A DNA stretch of 64,000 nucleotides from RYN-133 sp963708645 (GCA_963708645.1 CAVPTA010000004.1:87998-151997), one strand, 5' to 3'; positions 42,701 through 52,760 are shown, counted from the stretch's first letter. Numbers and translations are program-made. The notes: generated from the sequence alone by a model not told the origin.

Positions 42701-42739
42701 GTGCAACTTTCTGCGGCGCCAGGTCGCAGAAAGTTGCAC
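42701..42739 (+). terminator. Hairpin after yceI
   Basis: A perfect 15-bp stem GTGCAACTTTCTGCG/CGCAGAAAGTTGCAC with a 9-nt loop, starting 12 bases after the YceI stop and ending ten bases before the VOC gene start. No T-tract follows. Confidence 0.7.
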
Positions 42740-42749
42740 AATCAACGGC

Positions 42750-43214
42750 ATGGCAGACCGAGTCGCGTTACGCGCGAAATATCTGCATGCCGACCGTCCG
42801 CCGAGCACAGCGCGCGGACTGCACCACACAGCCCTGATCAGCAGCGACGTCGAGACGACGATCCGCTTCTACCAGGACGTGCTCGGATTTCCGCTTACCG
42901 AACTGATCGAGAATCGTGACTACCCGGGTTCGTCACACTTCTTCTTCGACATCGGCAACGGGAATCTGCTCGCATTCTTCGACTTCCCCGGCCTCGAGGT
43001 GCAGCCCTATGCCGAAGTGCTCGGCGGACTGCACCACATCGCCATCTCTGTCGACCGACCGCAGTGGGACGACGCAGTACGCCGACTTCGCGACGCCGGC
43101 GTCGAACACGAGGTGCACAGCGAGGTGTCGGTCTACTTCCGCGATCCGGACGGCGCCCGGCTCGAACTGATCGCCGACCCGCTCGGCGAGATGTACGGCT
43201 CGCACGTCCTCTAG
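42750..43214 (+). CDS. VOC family (glyoxalase/dioxygenase-like) protein
   Basis: A 154-residue protein with two beta-alpha-beta-beta-beta modules: LHHTALISSDVETTIRFYQD and LGGLHHIAISVDRPQWDDAV, ending YFRDPDGARLELI. Metal ligands are likely His in LHHTAL, His in LHHIAI and Glu in ARLELI. The family includes glyoxalases, extradiol dioxygenases and fosfomycin-resistance enzymes; the substrate cannot be told. It overlaps the reverse-transcriptase stop by four bases in convergent orientation. Confidence 0.85.
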   Translation: MADRVALRAKYLHADRPPSTARGLHHTALISSDVETTIRFYQDVLGFPLTELIENRDYPGSSHFFFDIGNGNLLAFFDFPGLEVQPYAEVLGGLHHIAISVDRPQWDDAVRRLRDAGVEHEVHSEVSVYFRDPDGARLELIADPLGEMYGSHVL

Positions 43215-44438
43215 GTCGGGTCCTCGTCCGGCCAATCGATCCGGTCGAAGTCTGTCCGCAACCGCGCAGCGAAATGCGGATCGAGCGCACCGGACGCAGC
43301 GATCCGCCCGAGCAGGTGATTGCGCGACACGTTCTGTCCGGCCACGCCGTGCACACGGCAGTTGTGCACGATCGCTCGCAGTCGGTCACGTTCCTCGCGC
43401 GGTAGGGCCGGATGATCGTTGACGACGGCGCCGAGTGCGGCCAGGCGTCCCGCGCTCGTGCGCACCGATGTCTTGTGCGCAGCCAGGTTGAAACCCTCGT
43501 CGCGGACGATTGACGTGACGGCCGGCGATGAATCCGGCGCGTCCGCGATGCAGCGAGCGTCCGCCGCTGAAGACGAGATCGTCGACGTAGCGCGTGTACC
43601 TGGCGTCGAAGCGACCGGCGAGCGCCGCGAGCCGACGGTCGAGCCCGAACGCGACAGCGTTCGCAAGCAAGGGTGAGGTCGGTGCTCCCTGCGGCAGGTG
43701 TGGCACGACGAGGCGCCCGCGGAGTCTGCGGTGCGCCTCGATAGCGGTCATGTCATGCGGTCGCGGTACCTCCCGCCATACCCGTGCCGGCATCGCCGTG
43801 GTGCACAGTCCAGCAATCACGTCGCCCACCGCCGGAGGGGCACCGAAGCTGCGGAACAGGCCGCGCACCCGATTGGCTGTCACGGTCGGGAAGAAGCTTT
43901 CGAGGTCGAGATGGACGAGCACTCGCGCGCCCGCGTGCGGTGTCAACGCGGTTGCGACCGATCGCGACCGCACTGCGCCGTGCGCGCCGTCATGCAACGG
44001 GATCGCCGCTTCGAGGCGACGCAGCAGCCGTCGCTGGATCTCCTTCAACCGCGGCTTGGGCGCTGCCACCAGCCGGACGCCGCCGCGCTTGGGAAGCGCC
44101 CGCCACCGGTAGTGCTGCAGCTGCGGCGCAGCTCGGCGTTCGCGGCTTTGTACGTCGGCGAACCACATCAGCTCGCCGAGGTCGATCGCGAGGATCTGGC
44201 ACAGCGCGTTGACGTCGGCCCGCGGGTCGAGCAGTCCCGGCGGCTCGGCAAGGAAGCGTGCGAGCACGTCGCGTTCCGGTGCCTGAGCGAATCGGCCACA
44301 GACCGCGGCGACGAGGGCGATCACGTCGTCCGGAATGAGCAACCGCCGGCTTGTTCGGGCGATGCGCAGTTGCATCGCCTCCGGCTGCCACGGCCCCGCC
44401 AGCATGACGTCGACGAGGTCGTCGTCCGCCGCGGTCAT
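43211..44438 (-). pseudogene. Retron-like reverse transcriptase, frameshifted
   Basis: The first frame (ATG at 44438) carries the palm motifs: the first catalytic aspartate Asp178 in LVHLDLESFFPTV, LPQGAPTSPLLANAVAFGLD and YVDDLVFSG with Asp286-Asp287. At about 43561-43566 an extra G shifts the frame; without it the protein reads FSGDARCIADAPD and runs on through GFNLAAHKTSVRTSAGR, VVNDHP and LRAIVHNC to 43211. The total would be about 408 residues. The order matches stand-alone retron-type enzymes; no maturase or endonuclease domain is present. The VTG motif of classical retrons reads ALG here. Confidence 0.8.
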
Positions 44439-44737
44439 GAAGCGGGCCGGAGGCGGCTGTTCCCTGACCTGCGCGCCCCGTACTTCATCCCGTGAAGGTT
44501 TAGGGCGTGCGCTGCAATGCCGTACTCACCGAACTGACCTCGGGGTTTCCCCGAAGTGGTCGACGACCGCCGACCATCCCGCCTCCAGGCCCGCTCCACG
44601 CCTTGATTGGATCACGAGCCGACCTTGACGAAACCGTAGGAGATTTCCGGCCCTTGCCGGGATAGCTTGCGTTCGCGGGAGGAATCGGACGTAACCACCC
44701 GCGCGAACTTCCCCCCAACGCGTCGAGGTCGTTGCCA
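44439..44737. other. Intergenic region between the reverse transcriptase and the secreted giant
   Basis: A 299-bp divergent spacer with no convincing gene. It holds a strong hairpin, GACCTCGGGG-TTT-CCCCGA..GGTC (44537-44562), a second, CCGGC-CCTT-GCCGG (about 44647-44660), and a small one, TTCA/TGAA near 44484. It must contain promoters for both flanking genes. On the minus strand it is where a retron non-coding RNA would lie, but I could not fold a convincing msr-msd. Confidence 0.4.
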
Positions 44738-47700
44738 GTGAACCGCCGGATGCCACGTGCTCTCTTGGCGTTGTGCGCTGCGGTGATCTCGCTCGCCGCG
44801 TTCTGCGTCGCGATTCCTGCCGCGGTCGCTGACACAGCTCCACAGACCGTGTACGTAGATGGCACAAGCGGATCGGACGCCAATGACTGTGTGACAACGC
44901 CGTGCCAGACGATCACTCACGCTCTGCAGGTCGTTGCCGACGGCGGCACGGTCAACGTTGCTGCTGCTGCGTACGCCGAAGATCTCGCGCCTACGCGGCG
45001 CGTCACAATCGTGGGGAACACGGCGACGCTCGACGGCACACTCGACATCCACTCTGCGAGCGTCGAAGTCACGGGTATCACGTTCGCGGGGACCGTATCG
45101 CCGCAGGTGCGCATTGACGATCCGAACACCGCTGACACTGTCACGGTGCACGCCGACACCTTCACCGAATCGGGGCAGCCAGCGCCGACTGCGATCGGCG
45201 TCGACAGCAACGCAGCGAGCACATCGATCACCGACAACTCGATCACCGGAGCCGCTGACGGGATCGATGTCATTAGCGGCGGCGCGGATAGCCAATACAC
45301 CATCACCGGCAATCAGTTCGCGCTCGAAAGTGGCGGTGGTACAGCCATCGCGCTTACATCAAACGATCCTGATCAGATCAATGCCGTGGTCGGTGCGAAT
45401 TCGGGGACGATCTCGGCGACGGGTCACGCGATCACGCGGTCGGGCGCGGTGGCAGTGACTCAATCAGGCTCACCGAACACGATTACTTCGACGGCAACGT
45501 CATTGACGCCATCCTCTTCGTCGACCTCGCTGATCACCGAGCAGGCAGCCGAGCCTTTCACGACCGCGACGACGTCGAATCTCGACTTGACCGGAGCGAA
45601 GTACGACGTAGGTTTCACCGCGACGGGCGGGATCACCGCCGGCGAGGTCGATCTGCGGTACTCGACCGACAACAAAACCTTCAACCCGGTGGACCTGTCC
45701 GCTGGGGCTGCAACGTTGGCGGCTGGGGCGGGAATCCCTGGCGTCAAATCGGCGACCGTCTACTACCTGCTCTCGGCCAATTCGACGGCGCCCGCCGGCA
45801 CGGTCACACTGACGATGACCGTCGACCAGCCCGACGGGCCGACCGGGCCGAACACCGTCGCAAGTACGCAGTTTACGGCGACGGTTCAACCGAACTCAGC
45901 GCCGACAGCGACACCGCAATCGGTCTCTGTACAGCGAAACGGGACGATTCGCATCACGCTGACCGGTAGCGACCCGGACACTGGCGACTCCGTCACCAAC
46001 TTCACGATCGACACAAGCGGAACGGACGGCACCGCGGTCCAGAGCCCGACCGACCCGAGCACGGTGACATACACCGCGCCGGCGAACTTCTCAGGCACCG
46101 ACACCTTCGCGTTCGTCGCGATCGACAACCATGAGAATGCTTCGATCCCAGTGACAGTGACTGTGACAGTCGGTCCGAATACAGGACCGAGCGCGACGGA
46201 CATCTCCGTCCCGAGGTCGACCCTCATGTCGCATGCGGGGGCGAACACCATCGACCTAAGCGGCGGGGTGAGCGATCCCGACGGAGACAGCCTCACCTAT
46301 TCGGTCGTGCCGATCGCGGGGATTACAGGCGGGACGGTTTCACCCAGCGGTCATTCAGCGTTGTACACACCCTCGGCAGCGACCATCGGGGTTCACGCCT
46401 TCGAATATCGCGTCTTCGACGGCGATGCATACTCGAACTGGGCCGTCGTGTCGTTCGCCGTCGACACGCCGCCTGTCGCGGCGGCGCAGCAGGGATTGAC
46501 GGTCTCGCACGTCAGCACTACGCCGTTGGCAATTCCAACGCTGACGGCGACCGATTCCGACGCTCCGGCGAACGACACGCTGCACTACTCCGTACCGACG
46601 TCCGGTGTTGACTATCCGTCGCACGGGAAGCTGACCGGAACGGCACCCGACAATCTCACTTACACGCCTGACACGACCTACGCAGGTCCTGATCAGTTCC
46701 GATTCACCGTGACAGACAACTACGGGGCGTCATCTACGGCGGTCGTTTCGATCGCGGTCACCGACCAGCCGCCGGTCGCACCGAACATTGCGACGACGAT
46801 CCCGTATGCACTCGGGGTCCGCACGATCTCGTTGCCCGGGTCGGATCCCGATGGTGACGCCGTCACCTACTCGCTGGTCTCTCCTGCGCCATCATTTCTC
46901 TCGCTGAATACAACCACCGGCGTTGTGACGGTCGACCAGACGACAGCACATGAAACCGCTTTCCAATTCTCGTACGCAGTCAACGACGTGCTCACCGGAC
47001 CAACAAGATCGCCAACGAGCGGCGCAGTCACGGTCAATGTGAACACACCACCAGTCGCACAGCCAGCGACGTTGCTAACTGGTTACGGCACACCTGCGTC
47101 GGGGACGCTCCGGGCAACCGATGCCGATGGCATCACCTCATACTCGTTCGGCAGCCCGTCCCACGGTCATCTCTCGGAACGCAACTTCACGACTGGTGCA
47201 TTCACCTACACACCGAACTCAGGATTCGTCGGCACCGACTCGTTCACCTTCACGGCTGCCGATGCACTCGACACGTCGACACCAGCCAAGATGTCGATCA
47301 CGGTCGCGAAAGCGATGACCTCGATGTCCGTATCGATCTCGATTGCCCACCCGACCAGTGCCGAGCAGCCGATCGCCACGGTCAAAGTCACTTCGGCGGG
47401 CAACGAGTCGAACGGTCTCGTCACGATCAAGACGGGCGGATTCGGCACCCCAACGGGGCGCGTGAAGAACGGTAAGGCGACGATCACATTGCCACAGTTC
47501 GCCGGCGGCGCGCAGAGCATCACGGCCGTATACGCAGGCACGAAAACAACAGCGCCTGCTACTTCGAACCAGTTTGGCTTCACCGTCACGAAGGTCGCGA
47601 GCAGGATCGCGTTCAAGACCAACCCATTGCAACTGACGACGTCGACCACCAACGCAACGGCGACAGTCACCGTGACCGCCGGCCCGTTCCGTCCGAGCGG

Positions 47701-47884
47701 CGGCACCGTGACCATCGACGAGAACGGCAACCGCCTGGCCCAGGGCACGCCGAGGGTCGGCGTGGTGACGTTGCATCTGCCGCAGTTCTCGCTCGGCCAA
47801 CACAACCTCACCGTCGGCTACACCGGCACCGACTCGATCGCGACGTCGAGTGTGGTCGTGATCGAACGCGTCAGCCTCGGCTAG
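44738..47884 (+). CDS. Large secreted beta-helix and Ig/cadherin-like repeat protein
   Basis: About 1,048 residues. The signal peptide (to about 32, cleavage after AVA) is followed by a parallel beta-helix-like region (about 40-270: VYVDGTSGSDANDCVTTPCQ, then repeats such as TSITDNSITGAADGIDVISG). At least four cadherin/Ig-like repeats follow, marked by DPDGDSLTYS, GSDPDTGDSV, GSDPDGDAVTY and YTAPANFSGTDTFAF, then bacterial Ig-like domains of the GGTVTIDENG type at the C-terminus. There is no LPXTG or membrane anchor. Composition is more Thr/Ser-rich and lower in GC than the neighbours. A surface adhesin or polysaccharide-binding role is inferred. GTG 44738 is chosen over TTG 44732. Confidence 0.85.
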   Translation: MNRRMPRALLALCAAVISLAAFCVAIPAAVADTAPQTVYVDGTSGSDANDCVTTPCQTITHALQVVADGGTVNVAAAAYAEDLAPTRRVTIVGNTATLDGTLDIHSASVEVTGITFAGTVSPQVRIDDPNTADTVTVHADTFTESGQPAPTAIGVDSNAASTSITDNSITGAADGIDVISGGADSQYTITGNQFALESGGGTAIALTSNDPDQINAVVGANSGTISATGHAITRSGAVAVTQSGSPNTITSTATSLTPSSSSTSLITEQAAEPFTTATTSNLDLTGAKYDVGFTATGGITAGEVDLRYSTDNKTFNPVDLSAGAATLAAGAGIPGVKSATVYYLLSANSTAPAGTVTLTMTVDQPDGPTGPNTVASTQFTATVQPNSAPTATPQSVSVQRNGTIRITLTGSDPDTGDSVTNFTIDTSGTDGTAVQSPTDPSTVTYTAPANFSGTDTFAFVAIDNHENASIPVTVTVTVGPNTGPSATDISVPRSTLMSHAGANTIDLSGGVSDPDGDSLTYSVVPIAGITGGTVSPSGHSALYTPSAATIGVHAFEYRVFDGDAYSNWAVVSFAVDTPPVAAAQQGLTVSHVSTTPLAIPTLTATDSDAPANDTLHYSVPTSGVDYPSHGKLTGTAPDNLTYTPDTTYAGPDQFRFTVTDNYGASSTAVVSIAVTDQPPVAPNIATTIPYALGVRTISLPGSDPDGDAVTYSLVSPAPSFLSLNTTTGVVTVDQTTAHETAFQFSYAVNDVLTGPTRSPTSGAVTVNVNTPPVAQPATLLTGYGTPASGTLRATDADGITSYSFGSPSHGHLSERNFTTGAFTYTPNSGFVGTDSFTFTAADALDTSTPAKMSITVAKAMTSMSVSISIAHPTSAEQPIATVKVTSAGNESNGLVTIKTGGFGTPTGRVKNGKATITLPQFAGGAQSITAVYAGTKTTAPATSNQFGFTVTKVASRIAFKTNPLQLTTSTTNATATVTVTAGPFRPSGGTVTIDENGNRLAQGTPRVGVVTLHLPQFSLGQHNLTVGYTGTDSIATSSVVVIERVSLG

Positions 47885-48374
47885 CTCCACGCCGCAACCG
47901 ATAGCGCAGGTGTGTCACCCGCTGCTCGTACTGCTCGATGTCCGATGTGGTGAGGCAGCGCTCCAGTTCGAGCTCGACCTCGAGCAACGACTGGGTCGCA
48001 CCCGTTCCGTGCAGGAGGACGTCGCCGGCGGCCGCGCGGGCCAAGTGCGCGCACTCGGCCGCATCGGTCACGAGTCGCACGGTGCCGGGCGGCGGTTCGT
48101 CCGGGACATGGTGCGTGAGGATGAACATCGGAACACCATCGTGAATGTCACCGTTCCAATGATTGGCGTGTTCGTAGGTGCGTCGGCCCGAGATGAACGC
48201 ACCCGTCGCCATCGACTCGGCGAACACCTGCCCGCTCGGGCCCGGCTCGTCGCGCCGGTCGAGCCAGTTGAACAACCGGAAGCCGCCGACGCCCATCGGC
48301 TCGTCAACGCTGTCGTCCCGACCTACTACGAAGCCGTCGAGTGACATGGTCATGTCGACACGGATGCGCGCCAT
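47871..48374 (-). CDS. DHFR/RibD-like domain protein with internal deletion
   Basis: 167 residues of the bacterial dihydrofolate-reductase-like (RibD C-terminal) family: IRVDMTMSLDGFVVGRDDS at the N-terminus, GAFISGRRTYEHANHW and GDVLLHGTGATQSLL. Relatives then have about 25-30 residues including VLLGGGxRLF before a final strand. Here the text jumps from TQSLL straight to EVELELERC and THLRYRLRR, so an in-frame piece is missing. NADPH binding may be lost. It is coupled to a second copy upstream and overlaps the secreted-protein gene end by 14 bp. Confidence 0.7.
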   Translation of the reverse strand: MARIRVDMTMSLDGFVVGRDDSVDEPMGVGGFRLFNWLDRRDEPGPSGQVFAESMATGAFISGRRTYEHANHWNGDIHDGVPMFILTHHVPDEPPPGTVRLVTDAAECAHLARAAAGDVLLHGTGATQSLLEVELELERCLTTSDIEQYEQRVTHLRYRLRRGASRG

Positions 48375-48766
48375 CACCGCACCGCCGTCCGCACGCGGTA
48401 GCGCAGGTGCAGCACATCGCTCGCCTGCTGCACGCGCAACAGTTCGAGTTCGGTCTGCGCGCGTGACGTCTCATCGAACAGGCGCCGTCCCTGCCCGAAC
48501 AACACCGCGTACGACGTGCAGTTGCACCTCGTCGAGAACACCCGCGGCCAACCGGCGAGATGGAACGTGCGCCGGCCCACGACCACCGCACCCGTCGCCA
48601 TTGCCTCGGCCAGCACTGCGCGATCTGCCGGGTCGGCCTTGGTCTCGTCCGCGAACCATTCGTGCAACCGATGTCCGTGGTCGCCGAGCCCGTTCCCGGG
48701 ACCGTCGTCGAGTCCGGCGATGAAGCCGTCCAACGACATCGACATGTACAAGACTGATCTGCTCAT
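48374..48766 (-). pseudogene. Second DHFR/RibD-like gene, deleted and frameshifted
   Basis: It begins like a full family member (VLYMSMSLDGFIAGLDDGPG, ATGAVVVGRRTFHLAGW) but loses about 60 residues in the middle. The next text, GVLDEVQLHVV, is in another frame, and the main frame resumes at VLFGQGRRLFDE and ends SDVLHLRYRVRTAVR. At 130 residues it is well short of the usual 180-190. It is adjacent to the other damaged copy and likely a tandem duplicate. Function was probably lost. Confidence 0.65.
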
Positions 48767-48853
48767 TGCAGCTCCGATCCGGTGACGCGAGCGTGTCCTT
48801 CCACCCGTGCGTCGAACCAGGCCGGACGAATTCGACAGATCGGTCGAAACTGG

Positions 48854-51381
48854 CTACTCGAGCGGACGCCGCGCGATCGCGCCCGGCGTCCGGCTGAGCA
48901 GCCATGCCCCTGCAGCCGCGACGATCGGCAGTCCGAGAACGAGGGCCGCGAGGTTGGCGTACGGCGGCTGGCCGAGATAACCGACGTCGTGCCAGTGCCA
49001 CGCGACCTGCGCGAGATACGCGCCGGCCGTGCCCAACAGCCCAGCAAGCAGGCCGAGCGCACCGGCGGACGTGGCGTGCAGCGCCCGACGGGTGCGTGCA
49101 CCCGCGCCGACAGCGGTGAGGGTGCGCAGGTCCTGTGTCGTCTCGCTGCGGATCAGCCCGATGGTCATGGCAAGTACGCCGAGCGCAACCAGCAGACCGG
49201 TGATCGTCGCATCGTCGCGCAGCGTGTTCAGGCTCTGGTCCGGAGCGGTCCGCGTCTCGGTGGTGATCCCCGAAGCCGCGGCAAGATTGCGGGCGTTAGT
49301 GATCTGCGCCGTCGTCAGAGCGCCGGAGGTCTGGATGAGCCAGCCGACCGGCGCGGCGGTGAAGCGTCCCGTCCGCATCCCGGTCGCAGTGATCAGAGTG
49401 TTCGGCGCGGAGGTGTAGACCGGCAATTTGCTCGTGCGCTGCACGGTGACCGACTTGAACGTGCGCGCCGACGCCCGAACCGAGTTCGACGTTGCTCATA
49501 CCCGGGTGCGAGGTCACGATGTCGGCGCCGCTGCTGATGTCGGCCGGCTTGATCCCGTAGAGGGCGAGCACCGCAGGCTGCATTACCAGCGGGACCGAGA
49601 TCTGGGTGAACCCGCTGTGGCCGTTCTCGGTGATCGGGTGGACGAGGCTCACCTGCGCCGCTCCCGGCGGAGCTCCGGCCGGAACCGGCGTGTTCAGGTC
49701 GTACGCGCCGTCGAGCTGGACGACTGTTGAGCTGCCCAGATCATGTGCGATCGCCGTGGCGACGCGTCGCGCGGCGGTGACGAACCGCGCCGGAGGAACA
49801 GCCGGCGCGCCGCCCGCGCCGCTCGTGGGGACGGCGGCGACCGGTCCCCCCTGTGCGTTCGGGTTGCTGAGCCAGACGATGAGCTGATTGTTCGGCAGGT
49901 TTCCAGCCGCCAGTGACTTGTCATTCGCCTGCTGCGCTGCTGCCGTGACCGCGATGGTGGCGGCGATCCCGACAGCGAGACTCGCCGCAGCAAGAGCCGC
50001 TCCCGAGCGGGCCTGGTAGCGCACGAGATCGCGCAACGCGAGCCGGACCGCGACCGGTGCGTGTGCGGCCAGCGACGCGAGCGCCCGGATACCGAGCGGC
50101 GCCAGCAACAACATCCCGGCGGTGGTGGCGACGATGCCGCCGATGATCAGGGCAGTGCGCTGCGAGTGCGCAAGGACGAGGCAGACGAAACCAGCTGCGG
50201 CCAGCACTGTCCCGAGCAGTGCGAAGCGATGCGCGGGTTGCGGCGGAGCAGGTCGTCCCGACAGCGCCGCCACGATCGGGATCTTCGCGACGCCCCGGGC
50301 CGGCCACCACGACGCGGCGATCGAGGTGACGACCGCGAGCACGCCGGCGGCGAGCACCGCCCACCACGGAAGCGAGAACGGGTCGTAGCGATGCCCCACG
50401 ACGTTCTCGAATGCCGGGGTGAGGGCGAGCCAGACACCGAGGCCCAGGACGACACCGACGCCGGCGCCGACGATGCCGACACCCGTGCCGTTGGCCAGCA
50501 TCACCCGTCGGATGTGGCGGTCTGTCGCGCCGATCGCGCCCATCATGCCGAGGGCCCGCAGCCTGCGTTGCGCCATCACCGTGAAGCCGGCGACCGACAG
50601 CAGCCCCACGAAGATGAGGCCGATCGTCGCCAGCAGCAACACCGCGAGTGCCTGGTTGCGCTGTCGCTGGACTGCACCGAGGCCGGAGGACGCGATCGAT
50701 TGCACCGAACCTGCGGGCAGGTGGAAGGACCCCATGGCGTTCGGGTCGGCGTTGAAGAGCAGTGTCAGCCCGGTCGGGTGTGCGATCGTGCCCGGCGCGA
50801 CGAGGCCGAATGCGTCCTGCAGGTCCTCCGGATTCTCGACGACGCCGACGACGCGGACCGGACGTCGATCTACTGCCCATGTGTCGCCGACTTTGAGATT
50901 GAGAAGCTGCGCGACGGCCGTGGTGACGGCGGCTTCGCCTGCGCCTGTCGGATACCGGCCCGACACCAACCGCAGCATGGGTCGGCTGAACACGCCGTGC
51001 ACGGTCCTGGGCGCGGACGTCGATGGGAGTGATCGAACCCGGCACCGGCACCGTGTCGTGGACGATCGCCTCGACCGTCCCGAATCGTTCCCGTACGGCA
51101 GCGATGTCGCGCGCGATCCCGGCCGCTCCGGGTCCCCCGACGTCGACGCGCGCGTCGGCGTCGCCGAACAGTCCCTGGTCGCCGCGCTGCACGTTCACGA
51201 CCAACCCGAGCCCGACGGTGGTCATGGCGACCGCGGCGACGAGCAGCAGCAGCACGATCAGTTGTTGACGCCATTCGCGGCGGAGCAATCGCCAGGCCCA
51301 GCGACGGATCGCCCGCCGCGCCGCACCGCGTCGCCGTGCCGGCGCGACCGTGCTCGTCGGTGGTGGCGCAAGCGTGGTCAT
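48854..51381 (-). pseudogene. FtsX-type ABC transporter permease, two frameshifts
   Basis: Three frames join into one permease of about 840 residues. The ATG at 51381 (overlapping the ATPase stop) gives the first membrane helix (LIVLLLLVAAVAMTTVGLGL) and part of the periplasmic domain. Near 51005 an extra base moves to the frame HGVFSRPMLRLVSGRYP, with four membrane helices and the FtsX core. Near 49467-49474 another extra base moves to FKSVTVQRTSKLPVYTSAPN and the last helices, ending GAIARRPLE. All expected segments are present, so the gene may be intact if these are consensus errors. It would export a peptide, lipid or antibiotic with the adjacent ATPase. Confidence 0.8.
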
Positions 51382-52100
51382 CGCGACGCGTCCACGTCCA
51401 GCAACGACTCGGGGCCGGCAGCGGGCGAGGTCTGGTCGACGATGTGGCCGTCGCGCAGGAACACGACCCGGTCGGCCCACGACGCGAGTTGCGCGTCGTG
51501 GGTGACCACGACTCCGGCCACCTCGCCCTGGCACGTCTCGCGGACGAGCCGCATGACCGACTCGCCGTTGACCGAGTCGAGGGCACCGGAAGGTTCGTCG
51601 GCGAGAAGCAGGTGCCGCTGGCCGACGATCGCGCGCGCGATGGCGACGCGCTGGCGTTCGCCGCCCGAGAGCTGGTCGGGGAACCACGCGGCACGGTCGG
51701 ACAGCCCGAGCCGCTCGAGTGCCCCAAGGGCGACCGTTTTCGCGTCGCGGGCACCGATGCCGTCGAGTTCGAGCGGGAGCGAGACGTTCTCGGCGGCGGT
51801 CAGTCCGGCGAGCAGGTTGAAGTCCTGGAACACGTAGCCGATCGCACGGCGCCGTAGTGCCGCGCGCTGGTTTCGCGAGAGCCGGGCAAGCGACATGTCG
51901 CCGACGGTGACCTCGCCGCTCGTCGGCTCCTCGAGGCTGCCGGCGATGGTGAGCAGCGTGCTCTTGCCCGACCCGCTCGGGCCCATCACCGCAACCAGCT
52001 CGCCGGGCTCGACAACCAGGTCGACCTCGCGCAACGCGTGCACCTGCGCTGCACCCGCGCCGTAGACCTTGCTGACTCCGTCCAGTCGTAGCGCGCTCAT
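51378..52100 (-). CDS. ABC transporter ATP-binding protein (MacB/LolD type)
   Basis: 240 residues: Walker A GPSGSGKST, Q-loop FQDFNLL, signature LSGGERQR, Walker B LLLADEPSGALD and switch histidine THDAQL. The GALD and VFQDFNLLAGLTAAENV patterns are those of LolD/MacB ATPases that drive FtsX-like permeases. It is linked by ATGA overlaps to the PadR gene upstream (52097-52100) and the permease downstream (51378-51381), a three-gene operon under PadR control. Confidence 0.95.
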   Translation of the reverse strand: MSALRLDGVSKVYGAGAAQVHALREVDLVVEPGELVAVMGPSGSGKSTLLTIAGSLEEPTSGEVTVGDMSLARLSRNQRAALRRRAIGYVFQDFNLLAGLTAAENVSLPLELDGIGARDAKTVALGALERLGLSDRAAWFPDQLSGGERQRVAIARAIVGQRHLLLADEPSGALDSVNGESVMRLVRETCQGEVAGVVVTHDAQLASWADRVVFLRDGHIVDQTSPAAGPESLLDVDASR

Positions 52101-52717
52101 CGCTGCACCCGCGCTTCGCGCGAGGGGGCCGGCGCAGGTCGAGCAGCCGGTTGAGCAGCCGGCCTTGCCGGCTTCGGCTTTGCGCGGCGCAATCGTGCGT
52201 CGGCTGCGTCGAGCCAGCGGATGACCGAGTCGAGCCGGAACAACTCGGCGTCGAGCACCAGCGAGAGATTGACGGAGTCGGCGCCATCATCGGACGTCCC
52301 GGTGCCGGCGTCGCGCTTGACCCGTGTCCATTCCTGCATCTGCTCGACCACGTGGCGCCGATGCGCCTGGATGACGTCGGCGACCCGAACACCGGGCACC
52401 TCGATCGCGACGAGCACCTTGATCACAAGTTCGTCGCGCGGAGGCGCGCTCACATCGGACGGGGTGCGCAGCCAGGTTTCGAGTTCGCTCGCGCCCTCGC
52501 TCGTGAGCCGGAATGACTTCTGCGGCCCGACCTCCTCGCCTTCGTCGTCGTCGGACTCGATGAGTCCGTCACGTTCGAGGCGCTGCAGGGTCGTGTAGAC
52601 CTGCCCGACGTTGAGCGGCCACACCTCGCCGGTGCGCTCCTCGAACTCGTCGCGCAGCTGCAGCCCGTACTTCGGGCCCTCGCTCAGCAACGCCAGCAAC
52701 GCATGTCGCACGCTCAT
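52097..52717 (-). CDS. PadR family transcriptional regulator
   Basis: 206 residues with the N-terminal winged helix MSVRHALLALLSEGPKYGLQ and VGQVYTTLQRLERDGLIES. A C-terminal Vir-like helical dimerisation domain follows, then a low-complexity Pro/Ala/Arg tail. The ATG at 52717 is the family start. A palindromic operator lies just upstream, so autoregulation is likely, and the ABC exporter genes follow by overlap. PadR regulators typically release on binding the exported compound or a stress ligand. Confidence 0.92.
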   Translation of the reverse strand: MSVRHALLALLSEGPKYGLQLRDEFEERTGEVWPLNVGQVYTTLQRLERDGLIESDDDEGEEVGPQKSFRLTSEGASELETWLRTPSDVSAPPRDELVIKVLVAIEVPGVRVADVIQAHRRHVVEQMQEWTRVKRDAGTGTSDDGADSVNLSLVLDAELFRLDSVIRWLDAADARLRRAKPKPARPAAQPAARPAPAPSREARVQR

Positions 52718-52733
52718 GGGTACGCCTCCGCCT

Positions 52734-52760
52734 CGTGGTATACCCGGTATATATACCACG
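52734..52760 (-). promoter_or_regulatory. PadR operator upstream of the ABC operon
   Basis: A 27-bp inverted repeat, CGTGGTATA-N9-TATACCACG, ending 17 bases before the padR ATG. It is very AT-rich for this genome and overlaps any promoter there, as expected for an autoregulatory site. Confidence 0.75.

Noticed and set aside
44600..44700. Possible c-di-AMP or c-di-GMP riboswitch before the secreted protein
   Set aside because: Hairpins are present, but I could not match the conserved core of either class.
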